Source of the DNA: Chitinophagaceae bacterium
GTDB taxonomy: Bacteria; Bacteroidota; Bacteroidia; Chitinophagales; Chitinophagaceae
NCBI GenBank assembly: GCA_028288595.1
Contig: JAQBNK010000031.1
Span: 1 to 51,455, forward strand
Reading direction: 5' to 3'
DNA length: 51,455 bases
Shown here: one piece after another, positions 8,214-16,228 of the stretch
Numbering within the stretch: the first letter of the stretch is position 1
Layout of the letters: the number at the start of each line of letters is the position of its first letter
The notes under the pieces: generated by a model
The model's input: only the letters and a program-made list of their open reading frames with translations
What the model was told of the DNA's origin: nothing
The model's database searches: none
Translations under genes and position numbers: made by a program

Positions 8214-8254
8214 ATGTTTTAAAGAACTTTTCGGGCTGCGAAGATAAGGGGAAG

Positions 8255-8368
8255 CGAATATTGAACAAGGGAAGAATATCGAACAACGAATTAAGAAAAG
8301 GAACGGCAATCCTGAAATTGGGTTTCATTCAAAATTCATCATTCCTTGTTCCTTGTTCAATATTCCTT
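8255..8368. repeat. Inverted repeat of the word GAATATTGAACAAGG
   Basis: The left arm (8255-8292) has GAATATTGAACAAGGGAAG and then a second, diverged copy (GAATATCGAACAACGAATT). The right arm (8325-8368) reads the complement, CCTTGTTCCTTGTTCAATA. It lies between the divergent nusB and groES genes and creates a spurious upstream extension of nusB. Confidence 0.8.
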
Positions 8369-8380
8369 TCGGCTCTTACT

Positions 8381-8401
8381 CCTAAACCCTTGAGTTTTAG
8401 G
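8381..8401. repeat. 21-bp imperfect palindrome upstream of groES
   Basis: The element begins CCTAAACCC and ends GTTTTAGG, pairing six outer bases perfectly with partial pairing inside. It lies just upstream of the predicted groES promoter and could be a hairpin or an operator. Confidence 0.4.
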
Positions 8402-8423
8402 CAGCCCCGGAACAGGAAATGAA

Positions 8424-8457
8424 TTTTTGTCACCGACGGCTTAAACACCTTTCTTTG
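8424..8457 (+). promoter_or_regulatory. Predicted groESL promoter
   Basis: TTTTTG (8424-8429), exactly 20 nt of spacer, then TTTCTTTG (8450-8457). This fits the Bacteroidota -33 TTTG / -7 TAnnTTTG layout with one mismatch in the -7 box. It predicts a start near 8461 and a leader of about 138 nt before the groES ATG. Confidence 0.55.
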
Positions 8458-8479
8458 CACTGCAATTTTTTCGCTTTAC

Positions 8480-8555
8480 GTCAGTCCCGGCTGACCTGTC
8501 ATATGGTTAAACTGCTATTTTGACTTCTTTAACACTGGTGGCATAGAAAGTGTTC
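8480..8555 (+). promoter_or_regulatory. groESL leader with dyads, one resembling CIRCE
   Basis: Three dyads lie in the leader: GTCAG-tcccgg-CTGAC (8480-8495), TGAC-ct-GTCA (8492-8501) and TTAACACT (8529-8536) with AGTGTT (8549-8554), 12 nt apart. The last resembles the HrcA operator CIRCE (TTAGCACTC-N9-GAGTGCTAA), but the half-sites are degenerate and the spacing is one base longer. This is a candidate heat-shock operator only. Confidence 0.35.
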
Positions 8556-8599
8556 GGTGAGCGGAAGATTCCTTAAAAAAATCAAAAACATAAAAGATT

Positions 8600-8881
8600 A
8601 TGGCAAACAAACTGAAAGTTACCCCTCTTCACGACAGGGTGATCGTAAAAGCAGACGCTGCAGAGGAAAAAACTGCAGGTGGTATCATTATCCCCGACAC
8701 TGCTAAAGAAAAACCACAACGTGGTACCGTTATGGCAGCAGGAACCGGAAAAAAAGACGAGCCAATGACTGTGAAAGTTGGTGATACAGTTTTATACGGA
8801 AAATATTCTGGTACTGAAATATCGATCGAAGGCGATGACCTGCTGATCATGAGAGAAAGCGATATACTCGCTATTATATAA
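8600..8881 (+). CDS. groES: Co-chaperonin GroES
   Basis: GroES is the heptameric lid of the GroEL folding chamber. The 93-aa protein is complete: it opens [13 protein letters not shown], has the mobile-loop segment [18 protein letters not shown] that contacts GroEL, and the C-terminal strand ILAII. The next gene is groEL, 89 bp downstream, and the two are probably one operon read from the promoter at about 8424-8457. Confidence 0.98.
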   Translation: MANKLKVTPLHDRVIVKADAAEEKTAGGIIIPDTAKEKPQRGTVMAAGTGKKDEPMTVKVGDTVLYGKYSGTEISIEGDDLLIMRESDILAII

Positions 8882-8965
8882 GTCATTAGTCATTAAGTAA
8901 ATAGTCAATAATGACAAATGACCCATTGACCATCCTTAAACTTTAAACCACAAACTTTAAACTTA
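8882..8965. repeat. groES-groEL spacer made of GTCATT/AATGAC words and an AAACTTTAAAC doublet
   Basis: The first half has AGTCATTAGTCATTAAGT followed by AATAATGACAAATGACC, which pairs back on it. The second half holds AAACTTTAAACCACAAACTTTAAAC, a direct doublet (given here by its repeat word AAACTTTAAAC). It resembles the other word-type dyads in this region but uses its own word and sits inside an operon. Confidence 0.6.
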
Positions 8966-8970
8966 CAAAT

Positions 8971-10605
8971 ATGGCAAAGCAAATCTTCTTCGACATTGAA
9001 GCAAGAAATAAAATGAAAAAGGGTGTTGATACCCTTGCCAACGCAGTGAAAGTAACACTGGGACCTAAGGGCCGTAACGTTGTAATAGAAAAAAAATTCG
9101 GTGCTCCTTCAGTTACTAAAGACGGTGTTACCGTTGCTAAAGAAATTGAACTGGAAGATGCGATCGAAAACATGGGCGCTCAAATGGTTAAAGAAGTAGC
9201 ATCTAAAACTGCAGATATTGCAGGTGATGGTACAACTACAGCAACCGTTCTTGCACAGGCTATCATCAGCGAAGGATTGAAAAACGTTGCTGCTGGTGCT
9301 AATCCAATGGATCTTAAACGCGGTATTGATAAAGCAGTTCAGGCTGTTGTAGCAAACTTGAAATCTCAGTCTCAGTCTGTTGGTGACAACAGCGAAAAAA
9401 TTGAGCAGGTTGCCACTATCTCTGCTAACAGCGATAACGAAATTGGTAAACTGATCGCACAGGCAATGCAAAAAGTAGGTAAAGAAGGTGTGATAACTGT
9501 TGAAGAAGCAAAAGGTACTGACACAACTGTTGATGTTGTTGAAGGTATGCAGTTCGACAGAGGTTACATCTCTCCATACTTTGTAACCAACAGCGAAAAA
9601 ATGGAAGCTGAATTACAGAATCCATACATCCTGATCTACGACAAAAAGATTTCTGCAATGAAAGACATTCTTCATATCCTGGAGAAAGTTGCTCAAAGTG
9701 GTCGTCCGTTATTGATCATTGCTGAAGACCTCGAAGGTGAAGCACTCGCTACACTCGTTGTAAATAAATTACGCGGCACTTTAAAAGTGGCTGCTGTTAA
9801 AGCTCCGGGCTTTGGCGACAGAAGAAAAGAAATGTTACAAGACATTGCTGTTCTTACTAAAGGAACTGTTGTAAGCGAAGAGCAGGGTTTCAAATTAGAA
9901 AATGCCGATCTTGGTTATTTAGGTAGTGCAGCTTCTGTAACTATCGACAAAGACAACACAACTGTGGTTGGTGGTAAAGGTGAAAAATCTGATATCACTG
10001 CCCGTGTTAACCAGATCAAAGCGCAGATCGAATCAACAACTTCAGACTACGACCGCGAAAAATTACAGGAGCGTCTCGCTAAATTAAGCGGTGGTGTTGC
10101 TGTGTTGTACGTAGGTGCTGCAACTGAAGTTGAAATGAAAGAAAAGAAAGACCGTGTAGACGATGCATTACACGCAACACGTGCTGCTGTTGAAGAAGGT
10201 ATTGTCCCTGGCGGCGGCGTTGCATATGTTCGTGCAATCGAGTCTATCGAAAATTTAAAAGGTATTAACGAAGACGAAACTACCGGTATCCAGATCATTA
10301 AAAGAGCTATCGAAGAACCACTTCGCCAGATCGTGATCAACAGCGGCATCGAAGGTTCTATCGTTGTTCAGAAAATTAAAGAAGGCAAAGGCGATTTTGG
10401 TTTCAATGCCCGCACAGAAGTTTATGAAAACCTTTTTTCAGCAGGTGTTATCGATCCAACTAAGGTTAGCCGTGTAGCCCTGGAAAATGCAGCTTCAATT
10501 GCCGGTATGTTATTAACTACTGAGTGTGTTGTTGCAGACAAACCAGAACCTAAATCTTCTGCTCCTTCAATGCCTCATGGCGGCGGAATGGGCATGGATT
10601 ATTAA
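8971..10605 (+). CDS. groEL: Chaperonin GroEL
   Basis: GroEL is the ATP-driven 14-mer that encloses unfolded proteins. The 544-aa protein has all family landmarks: [14 protein letters not shown] and [11 protein letters not shown] (ATP site, with D52-like and D87-like aspartates), the apical-domain [24 protein letters not shown], and GGGVAYVRA near the intermediate domain. The C-terminus ends GGGMGMDY, a short version of the usual GGM tail. It is the second gene of the groESL operon and is followed by a strong terminator. Confidence 0.99.
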   Translation: MAKQIFFDIEARNKMKKGVDTLANAVKVTLGPKGRNVVIEKKFGAPSVTKDGVTVAKEIELEDAIENMGAQMVKEVASKTADIAGDGTTTATVLAQAIISEGLKNVAAGANPMDLKRGIDKAVQAVVANLKSQSQSVGDNSEKIEQVATISANSDNEIGKLIAQAMQKVGKEGVITVEEAKGTDTTVDVVEGMQFDRGYISPYFVTNSEKMEAELQNPYILIYDKKISAMKDILHILEKVAQSGRPLLIIAEDLEGEALATLVVNKLRGTLKVAAVKAPGFGDRRKEMLQDIAVLTKGTVVSEEQGFKLENADLGYLGSAASVTIDKDNTTVVGGKGEKSDITARVNQIKAQIESTTSDYDREKLQERLAKLSGGVAVLYVGAATEVEMKEKKDRVDDALHATRAAVEEGIVPGGGVAYVRAIESIENLKGINEDETTGIQIIKRAIEEPLRQIVINSGIEGSIVVQKIKEGKGDFGFNARTEVYENLFSAGVIDPTKVSRVALENAASIAGMLLTTECVVADKPEPKSSAPSMPHGGGMGMDY

Positions 10606-10655
10606 TCAAACAAAACGTCAACAATCCGCTTTAAGTGGGGAGTTGAAAAAGATAG

Positions 10656-10686
10656 ATCCCCACGAAATTTCGTGGGGATTTTTTTA
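10656..10686 (+). terminator. Intrinsic terminator of groESL
   Basis: A perfect 12-bp palindromic stem, ATCCCCACGAAA with TTTCGTGGGGAT (10656-10679), is followed directly by a run of T. Confidence 0.95.
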
Positions 10687-10716
10687 TTAAATCACTTTAG
10701 AAAAAAGGAGGTGTGA

Positions 10717-10809
10717 ATGAAAAACTGGAATCAATTCAAATCCCTTATTAAAACATTATTCAACAAAAATGATGATGATATTTTTGATAATCCTTTCATG
10801 ATTTTTTGA
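10717..10809 (+). CDS. Candidate small protein of 30 aa with a Shine-Dalgarno sequence and its own terminator
   Basis: ATG at 10717 is preceded by AAAAAAGGAGGTGTGA, a strong Shine-Dalgarno at 10706-10713 with optimal spacing, which is unusual because the other genes here lack one. The frame encodes 30 aa: a basic, amphipathic-looking start (MKNWNQFKSLIKTLFNK) then an acidic stretch (NDDDIFDNP) and a hydrophobic end (FMIF). It is followed within 10 nt by a hairpin and a T-run. I do not recognise the family. The gene lies 31 bp after the groESL terminator, so it may be read by leak-through or from its own promoter, which was not found. The coding call rests on the ribosome binding site and the terminator, not on homology. 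Confidence 0.45.
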   Translation: MKNWNQFKSLIKTLFNKNDDDIFDNPFMIF

Positions 10810-10814
10810 TATTT

Positions 10815-10847
10815 AAAAAGCAACCGCCATAAAATAGGTTGTTTTTT
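10815..10847 (+). terminator. Intrinsic terminator after the small ORF
   Basis: The stem AAAAAGCAACC pairs with GGTTGTTTTTT (one G-T pair), loop of 11 nt, running into eight T. It closes the unit at 10717-10809. Confidence 0.7.
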
Positions 10848-10859
10848 TTATGAATATTT

Positions 10860-11105
10860 TTATTGTCCCGGCTAAGAATTTCTATTCAGCTTCATAGGCA
10901 GCCCTGTCCCAACCGAAGGTCGGGATCGCACTCTTGTACTGCATAACAATATTGAGCTTTGGCCGCGGGGGCCGGTGGCTGATATTTTTTTAAAATGCTT
11001 TTGTGAAACAGTTGTACAGACATTGCGACCCTATTGGGCACGCGCATTAGAATTTCAAAAGAGCATTTATCTTGCGTCGCCCAAAGAATTGAAAATTGAA
11101 AATAT
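10860..11105. other. Intergenic stretch with a small hairpin, no supported gene
   Basis: About 245 bp downstream of the HU/CCDC81 gene. It contains a hairpin (TCCCaACC-gaa-GGTcGGGA, 10907-10925) and a GC-rich patch (GGCCGCGGGGGCCGGTGGC near 10961) unlike the AT-rich surroundings. Minus-strand translation gives no recognised domain. It may be a dispersed repeat or a gene relic. Confidence 0.4.
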
Positions 11106-11972
11106 TTACGGCTTCCCCACATATTCCAAACTAATTTCCCTTCCAAAAAAATGGCGCCAGTTTGTTTTCGACTCTGCAGTATCAGCAACCTTAATTTTTC
11201 GAAGCAGGTATATCCTGTATAAAGAAGCATTCTCAGGAGTTTTAACGCTATCGAATCCTGCGTTGTAATGAAGTGAATCAACCAGGTATCTTGAGCGTGA
11301 CCGGGCTCGTGTAATTTTAAATGTTCTTTCCATCACTACTTTAAACATAGCCGAATCTTCGGGCGACAGGCTTGATAAAGCAACATTATTTTGTTGCGGT
11401 GCAACTGAATCAGGTTTCTTAATTACAGCAAGCGTGTCTGTAGCCGGCGAAGCATTTTCAACCAGGTTCTGTTTCTCTTTTTTAGAGGTACTGAAATAAT
11501 TCACGATACCATACACACCTGCAGCGATTAATGCCAGTACAAGTATGGCCGCAAGCCACATAAGGCCTTTTTGTTTCCTTGCCCGGTCTGCAGTTTCACC
11601 AGTATTATATTGATAGCTATTTTCTTCTTCAACAATTCGCGTCTGTGCATTTTGAACATCCAGGTCATAGACACCACCCTTCGCTAAATAAATATTACCA
11701 ATTCCTGGAATCACGTAGGGCTTTCCTATGTGTATGAACTGCCGGGCCTGCTCAAGATGCGATTCAATATCAAACCGGGTGATTGAAGGATTTTTCCCAA
11801 GTTTTTCTGCTATGTAAGTAATCAGGCCGTCGCTGTTCATAGCCCGCTTATCATAATGAAAAACAACAGAGGGCTCCCGGTCCCGGTGTACCTCCAGAAC
11901 GCCAACTTGATGCAGGCTTACTTCACCTTCCCGGCTGAGGTATTCGTATATTAAATGTTCGTAGTGCTGCAC
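11106..11972 (-). CDS. CCDC81-type HU-domain protein with one transmembrane segment
   Basis: The 288-aa protein has an N-terminal pair of HU-like modules of the prokaryotic CCDC81 type (residues 1-105: HLIYEYLSREGEVSLHQVG, then SITRFDIESHLEQARQF and the IPGIGNIYLAKGG turn). A single membrane span follows (about 137-158, LMWLAAILVLALIAAGVYG), then a Ser/Pro-rich linker and a C-terminal region of about 90 residues I cannot place. Related Bacteroidota proteins often end in a SPOR domain for septal peptidoglycan; a clear SPOR is not visible here. The likely start is GTG at 11970-11972, as no in-frame ATG precedes the domain. The cellular role is unknown. Confidence 0.7.
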   Translation of the reverse strand: MQHYEHLIYEYLSREGEVSLHQVGVLEVHRDREPSVVFHYDKRAMNSDGLITYIAEKLGKNPSITRFDIESHLEQARQFIHIGKPYVIPGIGNIYLAKGGVYDLDVQNAQTRIVEEENSYQYNTGETADRARKQKGLMWLAAILVLALIAAGVYGIVNYFSTSKKEKQNLVENASPATDTLAVIKKPDSVAPQQNNVALSSLSPEDSAMFKVVMERTFKITRARSRSRYLVDSLHYNAGFDSVKTPENASLYRIYLLRKIKVADTAESKTNWRHFFGREISLEYVGKP

Positions 11973-12043
11973 ATTATTGTTTTCTGCAAATTATATACAA
12001 AAAAAGGTAATGAATAAAATTTTATCCCCCTGATACACCAGCT

Positions 12044-12051
12044 TAATTTTG
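12044..12051 (+). promoter_or_regulatory. -7 promoter box 4 nt before a start codon
   Basis: TAATTTTG matches TAnnTTTG and ends 4 nt before the ATG at 12056, so the transcript would start about 1 nt upstream of the start codon. Confidence 0.45.
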
Positions 12052-12055
12052 GCCC

Positions 12056-12385
12056 ATGCTGACAGATGATGAAAAAAGATTTCTTAATTACTGGAAACTC
12101 AACCGGCTAAAAGAAAAAACTAATCCCCGTTATCTTTATATCGGTGGAATTGCGGGGCTTTTGATCGGGGCGGGAGTGTTTGTTTCGCTGGCAACCGGCT
12201 GGTATACAAGGGCAGTGATGGAAGCTAATGTTCAGTTAAATGGGTTCGTTTTTATGATAGCTATATTTTCTATTGCTATTTTCATGGCGGTATTTTACCG
12301 TAAATATCAGTGGGAACAGCAAGAGCAGCACTACCTGGAACTTCTGCAAAAGCAGGATTCTGAAAAAAGCAGTGCAGCAATTTAA
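12056..12385 (+). CDS. Small integral membrane protein, function unknown
   Basis: The 109-aa protein begins with a charged cytoplasmic segment (LTDDEKRFLNYWKLNRLKEK), then two predicted membrane helices (about 27-47 and 62-82) separated by a short loop, and ends in a hydrophilic, Gln/Glu-rich tail likely to form a helix (KYQWEQQEQHYLELLQKQ). I recognise no domain. The tight promoter-to-ATG distance suggests a leaderless message. The FKBP gene starts 37 bp downstream, so the two may be co-transcribed. Confidence 0.65.
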   Translation: MLTDDEKRFLNYWKLNRLKEKTNPRYLYIGGIAGLLIGAGVFVSLATGWYTRAVMEANVQLNGFVFMIAIFSIAIFMAVFYRKYQWEQQEQHYLELLQKQDSEKSSAAI

Positions 12386-12422
12386 TATAAATCCAAGTCT
12401 TACAGATAACCAAACAATCAAC

Positions 12423-12890
12423 ATGAGGAAGATTTTGACTATTGTGTGCATGGCAGTAATGATAAGTTCATGCATAAAAGATGATAAGGGCTGCCAGGGT
12501 GTAATGCCCAGCCAGGAAGAAGCGCAGATAAAAGCTTATGCCAGCACAAATGGGATGACGGTGAGTAAACACAGCAGTGGTTTGTTTTACCAGATATTGA
12601 ACCAGGGCAGTGGCCCTACGCCAAGTTTATATTCAAAGGTTTTTATTACTTATACAGGCTCGCTGATTAAAAATAATGTGGTCTTCGATTCTCAAACAAA
12701 TCCTGGTCTAACAGGTTGGACACTTTCGAGTTTAATAGAAGGCTGGCAAATAGGCTTGTCCCTCATTCAAAAAGGTGGGCACATCCGTTTAATCATTCCT
12801 TCGTCACTCGCATATGGTTGTGCCGGCCAGGGAAACATAGGATCTAATGAAGTTCTCTATTTCGATATCAACCTGATAGATGTTCAATAA
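12423..12890 (+). CDS. FKBP-type peptidyl-prolyl cis-trans isomerase, predicted lipoprotein
   Basis: The start is placed at ATG 12423 because it opens a lipoprotein signal (MRKILTIVCMAVMISSC, Cys17). The longer open frame back to 12273 overlaps the preceding gene in another frame and is not used. The 155-aa product has a compact FKBP fold: GLFYQILNQGSGP, VFITYTGSLIKNNVVFDS, EGWQIGLSLIQKGGHIRL, IPSSLAYGCAG and a C-terminal ..YFDINLIDVQ strand. It should speed proline isomerization in periplasmic or surface proteins. Two extra cysteines (after the lipobox in KGCQG and in YGCAG) could pair. Confidence 0.88.
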   Translation: MRKILTIVCMAVMISSCIKDDKGCQGVMPSQEEAQIKAYASTNGMTVSKHSSGLFYQILNQGSGPTPSLYSKVFITYTGSLIKNNVVFDSQTNPGLTGWTLSSLIEGWQIGLSLIQKGGHIRLIIPSSLAYGCAGQGNIGSNEVLYFDINLIDVQ

Positions 12891-12975
12891 CATCTTACAA
12901 TTCAACCACTTTATTGCGAATTTTAAATTCAGCATTCCTTAAGGAAATGCCCTGCCTTTTTCATTGCCAAACCCC

Positions 12976-12983
12976 TATCTTTG
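12976..12983 (+). promoter_or_regulatory. -7 promoter box upstream of secDF
   Basis: TATCTTTG is an exact TAnnTTTG match. It predicts a start near 12987 and a leader of about 42 nt to the ATG at 13029. Confidence 0.5.
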
Positions 12984-13028
12984 CCTCCCGAAAAAATCGG
13001 GACAAAAAATTTGTAAACCCTTACCAGT

Positions 13029-16000
13029 ATGCAACTTAAAGGTTTAGTGCGGTTTTTTACCGTTGCGCTAATTCTTATCTGTGTCTACCAGCTTTCTTTT
13101 ACCTGGATAGTTCGCAGCCATGAAAATGATATGTCTGCAAGAGCAGATCATTGGTTAAACCAGTTCCCTAAACCCGAGGTTAAGTATCCCGGTAACAAGG
13201 ACCTCCAGGCCGTATATGCCGATTCACTCAAAGAGCTGAAAAAGCAGCGTGTACAGCGTTTACTGGATAGTACAAAAGATTCAAAAGTAGGCCCGTTTGG
13301 CCTCACTACTTACCAGAATGCAAAGGACAAAGAACTTTTAATGGGCCTCGATCTGCAAGGTGGTATGAGTGTAACAATGGAAGTTGGATTAGACGGGTTG
13401 ATTAAATCGCTTGCCAACTATACAAAAGACCCCAATTTTAATAAAGCGCTGAATGCTGCTGTTGCCCGCAAAGCCAACAGTAAAGCTGATCTTATAAGTC
13501 TGTTCTCTGAAGAGTATGCGAAGGTGGCCCCTAATGCTTCCCTGGCACCTTTCTTCAGTACAAGAAGCAATGGCAAGATCAAGTTTAATGATACCAATAA
13601 TAAAGTCCTCGGTTATCTACGTACCCAGGCTTCCACTGCCTTCAATAATACTTATAAAATTCTCCGTACAAGGATCGACCGTTTCGGCGTGTCGTCTCCT
13701 ACTATTAACCCGGATGAAGCAAAAGGAATTATTACGATTGAGCTTGCCGGTGTAAACGACCAGGAAAGAGTTCGTAAATATTTGCAATCAACCGCCAATC
13801 TTCAGTTTTTTGAATTGTATGATATTAGCGAGTTAGGCGAGGGAATTATGGCGGCTGATAAATCGCTGGCTGATTATCTCAAAGGAGTAAAACCTTCTGC
13901 AGACAGTGTGAAAATAAAAGCGGCTGCCGACACCTCTTCAAAAACAGCATCTGCAAAACCAGATACTTCAAAAACAGCAAAGCTTTCCGCTATAAAAGAT
14001 ACAGGCAAAACCGCTAACGCGAAAACCGCGGCTGATAGCTCTTCAAAACTAGCCGCTGATCATCCTTTAGGCAGCATCATATCTTTTTCGCAAGGCCAGC
14101 AGGGGGCTAATGGTGCAATGCAGTTTCCATCGAATGTGGGTTATGTGCTAACGAAGGATACCGGTCTCGTAAACCAGTATCTCGCCCTTGATGTTGTGAA
14201 AAGCAAACTTCCTTCAAATCTTGTTTTCATGTATGGTAAACAGGAGAATGAAGATGCAAGATTTAAAAACGTCCTTCCTTTATATGCAGTAAAAACATTG
14301 GATAACGGAGCTGCAGAACTAGAAGGCGAACATGTCAGCGAAGCATCGCAGGATTATGATGAACGCGGACGCATTGCTATTAAAATGAGTATGGATCCGG
14401 TTGGTAGCAGAATATGGGGTAAAATGACAACCAAAGCTTCGCAGGCTGGTCATAAACCAATCGCGATCGTACTGGATTATTTTGTTTACTCTGCTCCTTT
14501 TGTAAATGATCCCATCACCACAGGTAATTCACAGATCTCCGGCAGCTTTTCTATTAAAGAAGCCCAGGATCTTGCTGAAATATTACAGTCCGGTAAACTA
14601 CCTGCTCCTGCCAAAATTGTACAGGAACAAGTTGTTGGTCCAACCCTAGGATTAGCCGCAGTTAAAGGTGGTTCTCTTTCCTTCCTGATCGCTTTCATTG
14701 TGATATTCATTCTCATGCTGGTTTATTATAACACAGCAGGATGGGTGGCCAATATTGCGTTGATATTAAACTTACTTTTTACCATCGGGGTGTTAAGTGC
14801 TATGGGCTTTACACTTACGGCACCTGGTATTGCCGGTCTCGTATTAACGATCGGTATGGCCGTGGATACGAACGTTATCATCTTTGAGCGAATAAAGGAA
14901 GAACTTACCAAAGGGAAAACTTATCAGAATGCCGTGGCTGATGGATACAAACGTTCTTATGCACCTGTATTAGATGCTCACGTAACAACATTATTAACGG
15001 CTATCATTCTTGCTTATTTTGGTTTAGGACCCGTGCTTGGTTTTGCAACCACGCAGATCATCGGTATCCTGTTATCCTTATTCTGCGGAATATTAGTATC
15101 GAGAATGATCTCGGATGTCTACACTAACAAGAACAGGCATTTTCAATATTTTACGGGTGTTTCTAAGCGTGTATTTAAACATGCCGCCTACAAATTTATC
15201 GAGTACAGAAAAATAGCTTACGGAATTTCTGCTATCGTTCTTTTATTGGGCGTTGGTTCTTTCTTTAATGGATTTGATGAAGGCGTTGAATTTACCGGAG
15301 GCCGTAGTTATACCGTTCAGTTCGACAGAAGTCCTAACACCGACCAGGTTAAAGACGAACTGAAGAAAGTATTCGGTGAATACCCCGTTGTAAAAACAGT
15401 AGACAGGGCATCACAATTAAATATTACAACATCCTACCTTATTCAAAAAACAGGTAACAATGTTGATTCAACTGTTGAGCGTCTTCTTCATAAGGGTTTG
15501 GCAAAATTCTTACCTGCCGGAACTACTTATGGTGAGTTTGATACCCGCTACAAACAAAGCTCTCAAACAGTATTACCAACAATCTCAGATGAGCTGCGAA
15601 GTGGTGCTACCAAAGCAACTATCATTGCCATCATTGTAATTTGCTTATACATCTTTATCCGGTTCCGCGACTGGCGCTATTCCCTGGGAACAATCGTTGC
15701 GTTATTGCATGACGTATTCGTAACACTTGCTGTATTCAGTTTCTTAAGAAAACTCGTACCGTTCCCGCTTGAAATAGACCAGCACTTTATTGCGGCCATA
15801 TTAACCGTGATTGGTTTCTCGATGAATGATACTGTTATCGTGTATGACCGTATCAGGGAAGATTCAAGATTGATGAAAGGACAGGATAAAGCAACTATCA
15901 TAAATACCGCCATCAACCAAACTTTAAGCAGAACCATCATGACATCTCTGACGGTGTTTCTGACGATCCTGATACTCTTTATTTTTGGTGGTGAGGTAAC

Positions 16001-16133
16001 AAGAGGTTTTGCTTTTGCAATGCTGATAGGTATTATAACAGGTACTTACTCTTCTATCTTTGTTGCGGCACCAATACTGGTTGATTTTGGAAGAAATAAA
16101 CCCCTGGGGAGACCAGATACAACAAACAAATAA
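13029..16133 (+). CDS. secDF: Protein translocase subunit SecDF (fused)
   Basis: SecDF uses the proton gradient to pull secreted proteins through SecYEG. The 1034-aa fused form is normal for Bacteroidota. The SecD half has an N-terminal span (residues 7-27), the P1-type segments LMGLDLQGGMSVTMEV and LRTRIDRFGVSSPTI, and six C-terminal spans with the conserved GMAVDTNVIIFERIKEEL. The SecF half starts near residue 720 with EFTGGRSYTVQF and repeats the motif as GFSMNDTVIVYDRIRED. A low-complexity Ala/Lys/Ser/Thr/Asp segment of about 60 residues (285-345) interrupts the large periplasmic domain. A terminator follows at 16155. Confidence 0.97.
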   Translation: MQLKGLVRFFTVALILICVYQLSFTWIVRSHENDMSARADHWLNQFPKPEVKYPGNKDLQAVYADSLKELKKQRVQRLLDSTKDSKVGPFGLTTYQNAKDKELLMGLDLQGGMSVTMEVGLDGLIKSLANYTKDPNFNKALNAAVARKANSKADLISLFSEEYAKVAPNASLAPFFSTRSNGKIKFNDTNNKVLGYLRTQASTAFNNTYKILRTRIDRFGVSSPTINPDEAKGIITIELAGVNDQERVRKYLQSTANLQFFELYDISELGEGIMAADKSLADYLKGVKPSADSVKIKAAADTSSKTASAKPDTSKTAKLSAIKDTGKTANAKTAADSSSKLAADHPLGSIISFSQGQQGANGAMQFPSNVGYVLTKDTGLVNQYLALDVVKSKLPSNLVFMYGKQENEDARFKNVLPLYAVKTLDNGAAELEGEHVSEASQDYDERGRIAIKMSMDPVGSRIWGKMTTKASQAGHKPIAIVLDYFVYSAPFVNDPITTGNSQISGSFSIKEAQDLAEILQSGKLPAPAKIVQEQVVGPTLGLAAVKGGSLSFLIAFIVIFILMLVYYNTAGWVANIALILNLLFTIGVLSAMGFTLTAPGIAGLVLTIGMAVDTNVIIFERIKEELTKGKTYQNAVADGYKRSYAPVLDAHVTTLLTAIILAYFGLGPVLGFATTQIIGILLSLFCGILVSRMISDVYTNKNRHFQYFTGVSKRVFKHAAYKFIEYRKIAYGISAIVLLLGVGSFFNGFDEGVEFTGGRSYTVQFDRSPNTDQVKDELKKVFGEYPVVKTVDRASQLNITTSYLIQKTGNNVDSTVERLLHKGLAKFLPAGTTYGEFDTRYKQSSQTVLPTISDELRSGATKATIIAIIVICLYIFIRFRDWRYSLGTIVALLHDVFVTLAVFSFLRKLVPFPLEIDQHFIAAILTVIGFSMNDTVIVYDRIREDSRLMKGQDKATIINTAINQTLSRTIMTSLTVFLTILILFIFGGEVTRGFAFAMLIGIITGTYSSIFVAAPILVDFGRNKPLGRPDTTNK

Positions 16134-16151
16134 ATTATTGGGTTAATAAAA

Positions 16152-16184
16152 AAAAGTCCTGCTTTAGTAGCGGGACTTTTTTAT
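16152..16184 (+). terminator. Intrinsic terminator of secDF
   Basis: AGTCCTGC (16155-16162) pairs with GCGGGACT (16170-16177, one G-T pair), flanked by A and T runs. Confidence 0.9.
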
Positions 16185-16199
16185 TCTAATAAATAATTT

Positions 16200-16207
16200 T
16201 AGATTTG
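16200..16207 (+). promoter_or_regulatory. -7 promoter box for the outer-membrane protein gene
   Basis: TAGATTTG matches TAnnTTTG and predicts a leader of about 18 nt to the ATG at 16229. Confidence 0.5.
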
Positions 16208-16228
16208 TCTAAATTTTATTTTAGCTGA

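Noticed and set aside
8214-8309. A longer NusB start further upstream
   Set aside because: The extra residues come from the inverted repeat at 8255-8368, while MISRRNIRVKV at 8213 is the standard family start.
8537-8556. Sigma-54-like promoter (TGGCAT...GT) before groES
   Set aside because: GG is present at the -24 position but the -12 element reads GT, not GC, and the surrounding bases do not fit; the -33/-7 promoter further upstream is a better match.
9109-10349. Several open frames antisense to groEL
   Set aside because: They have no start context or domain and mirror the codon bias of groEL; typical shadows of a highly conserved gene.
10892-11281. 130-codon minus-strand frame downstream of the HU/CCDC81 gene
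   Set aside because: It overlaps the end of that gene in another frame and shows no domain.
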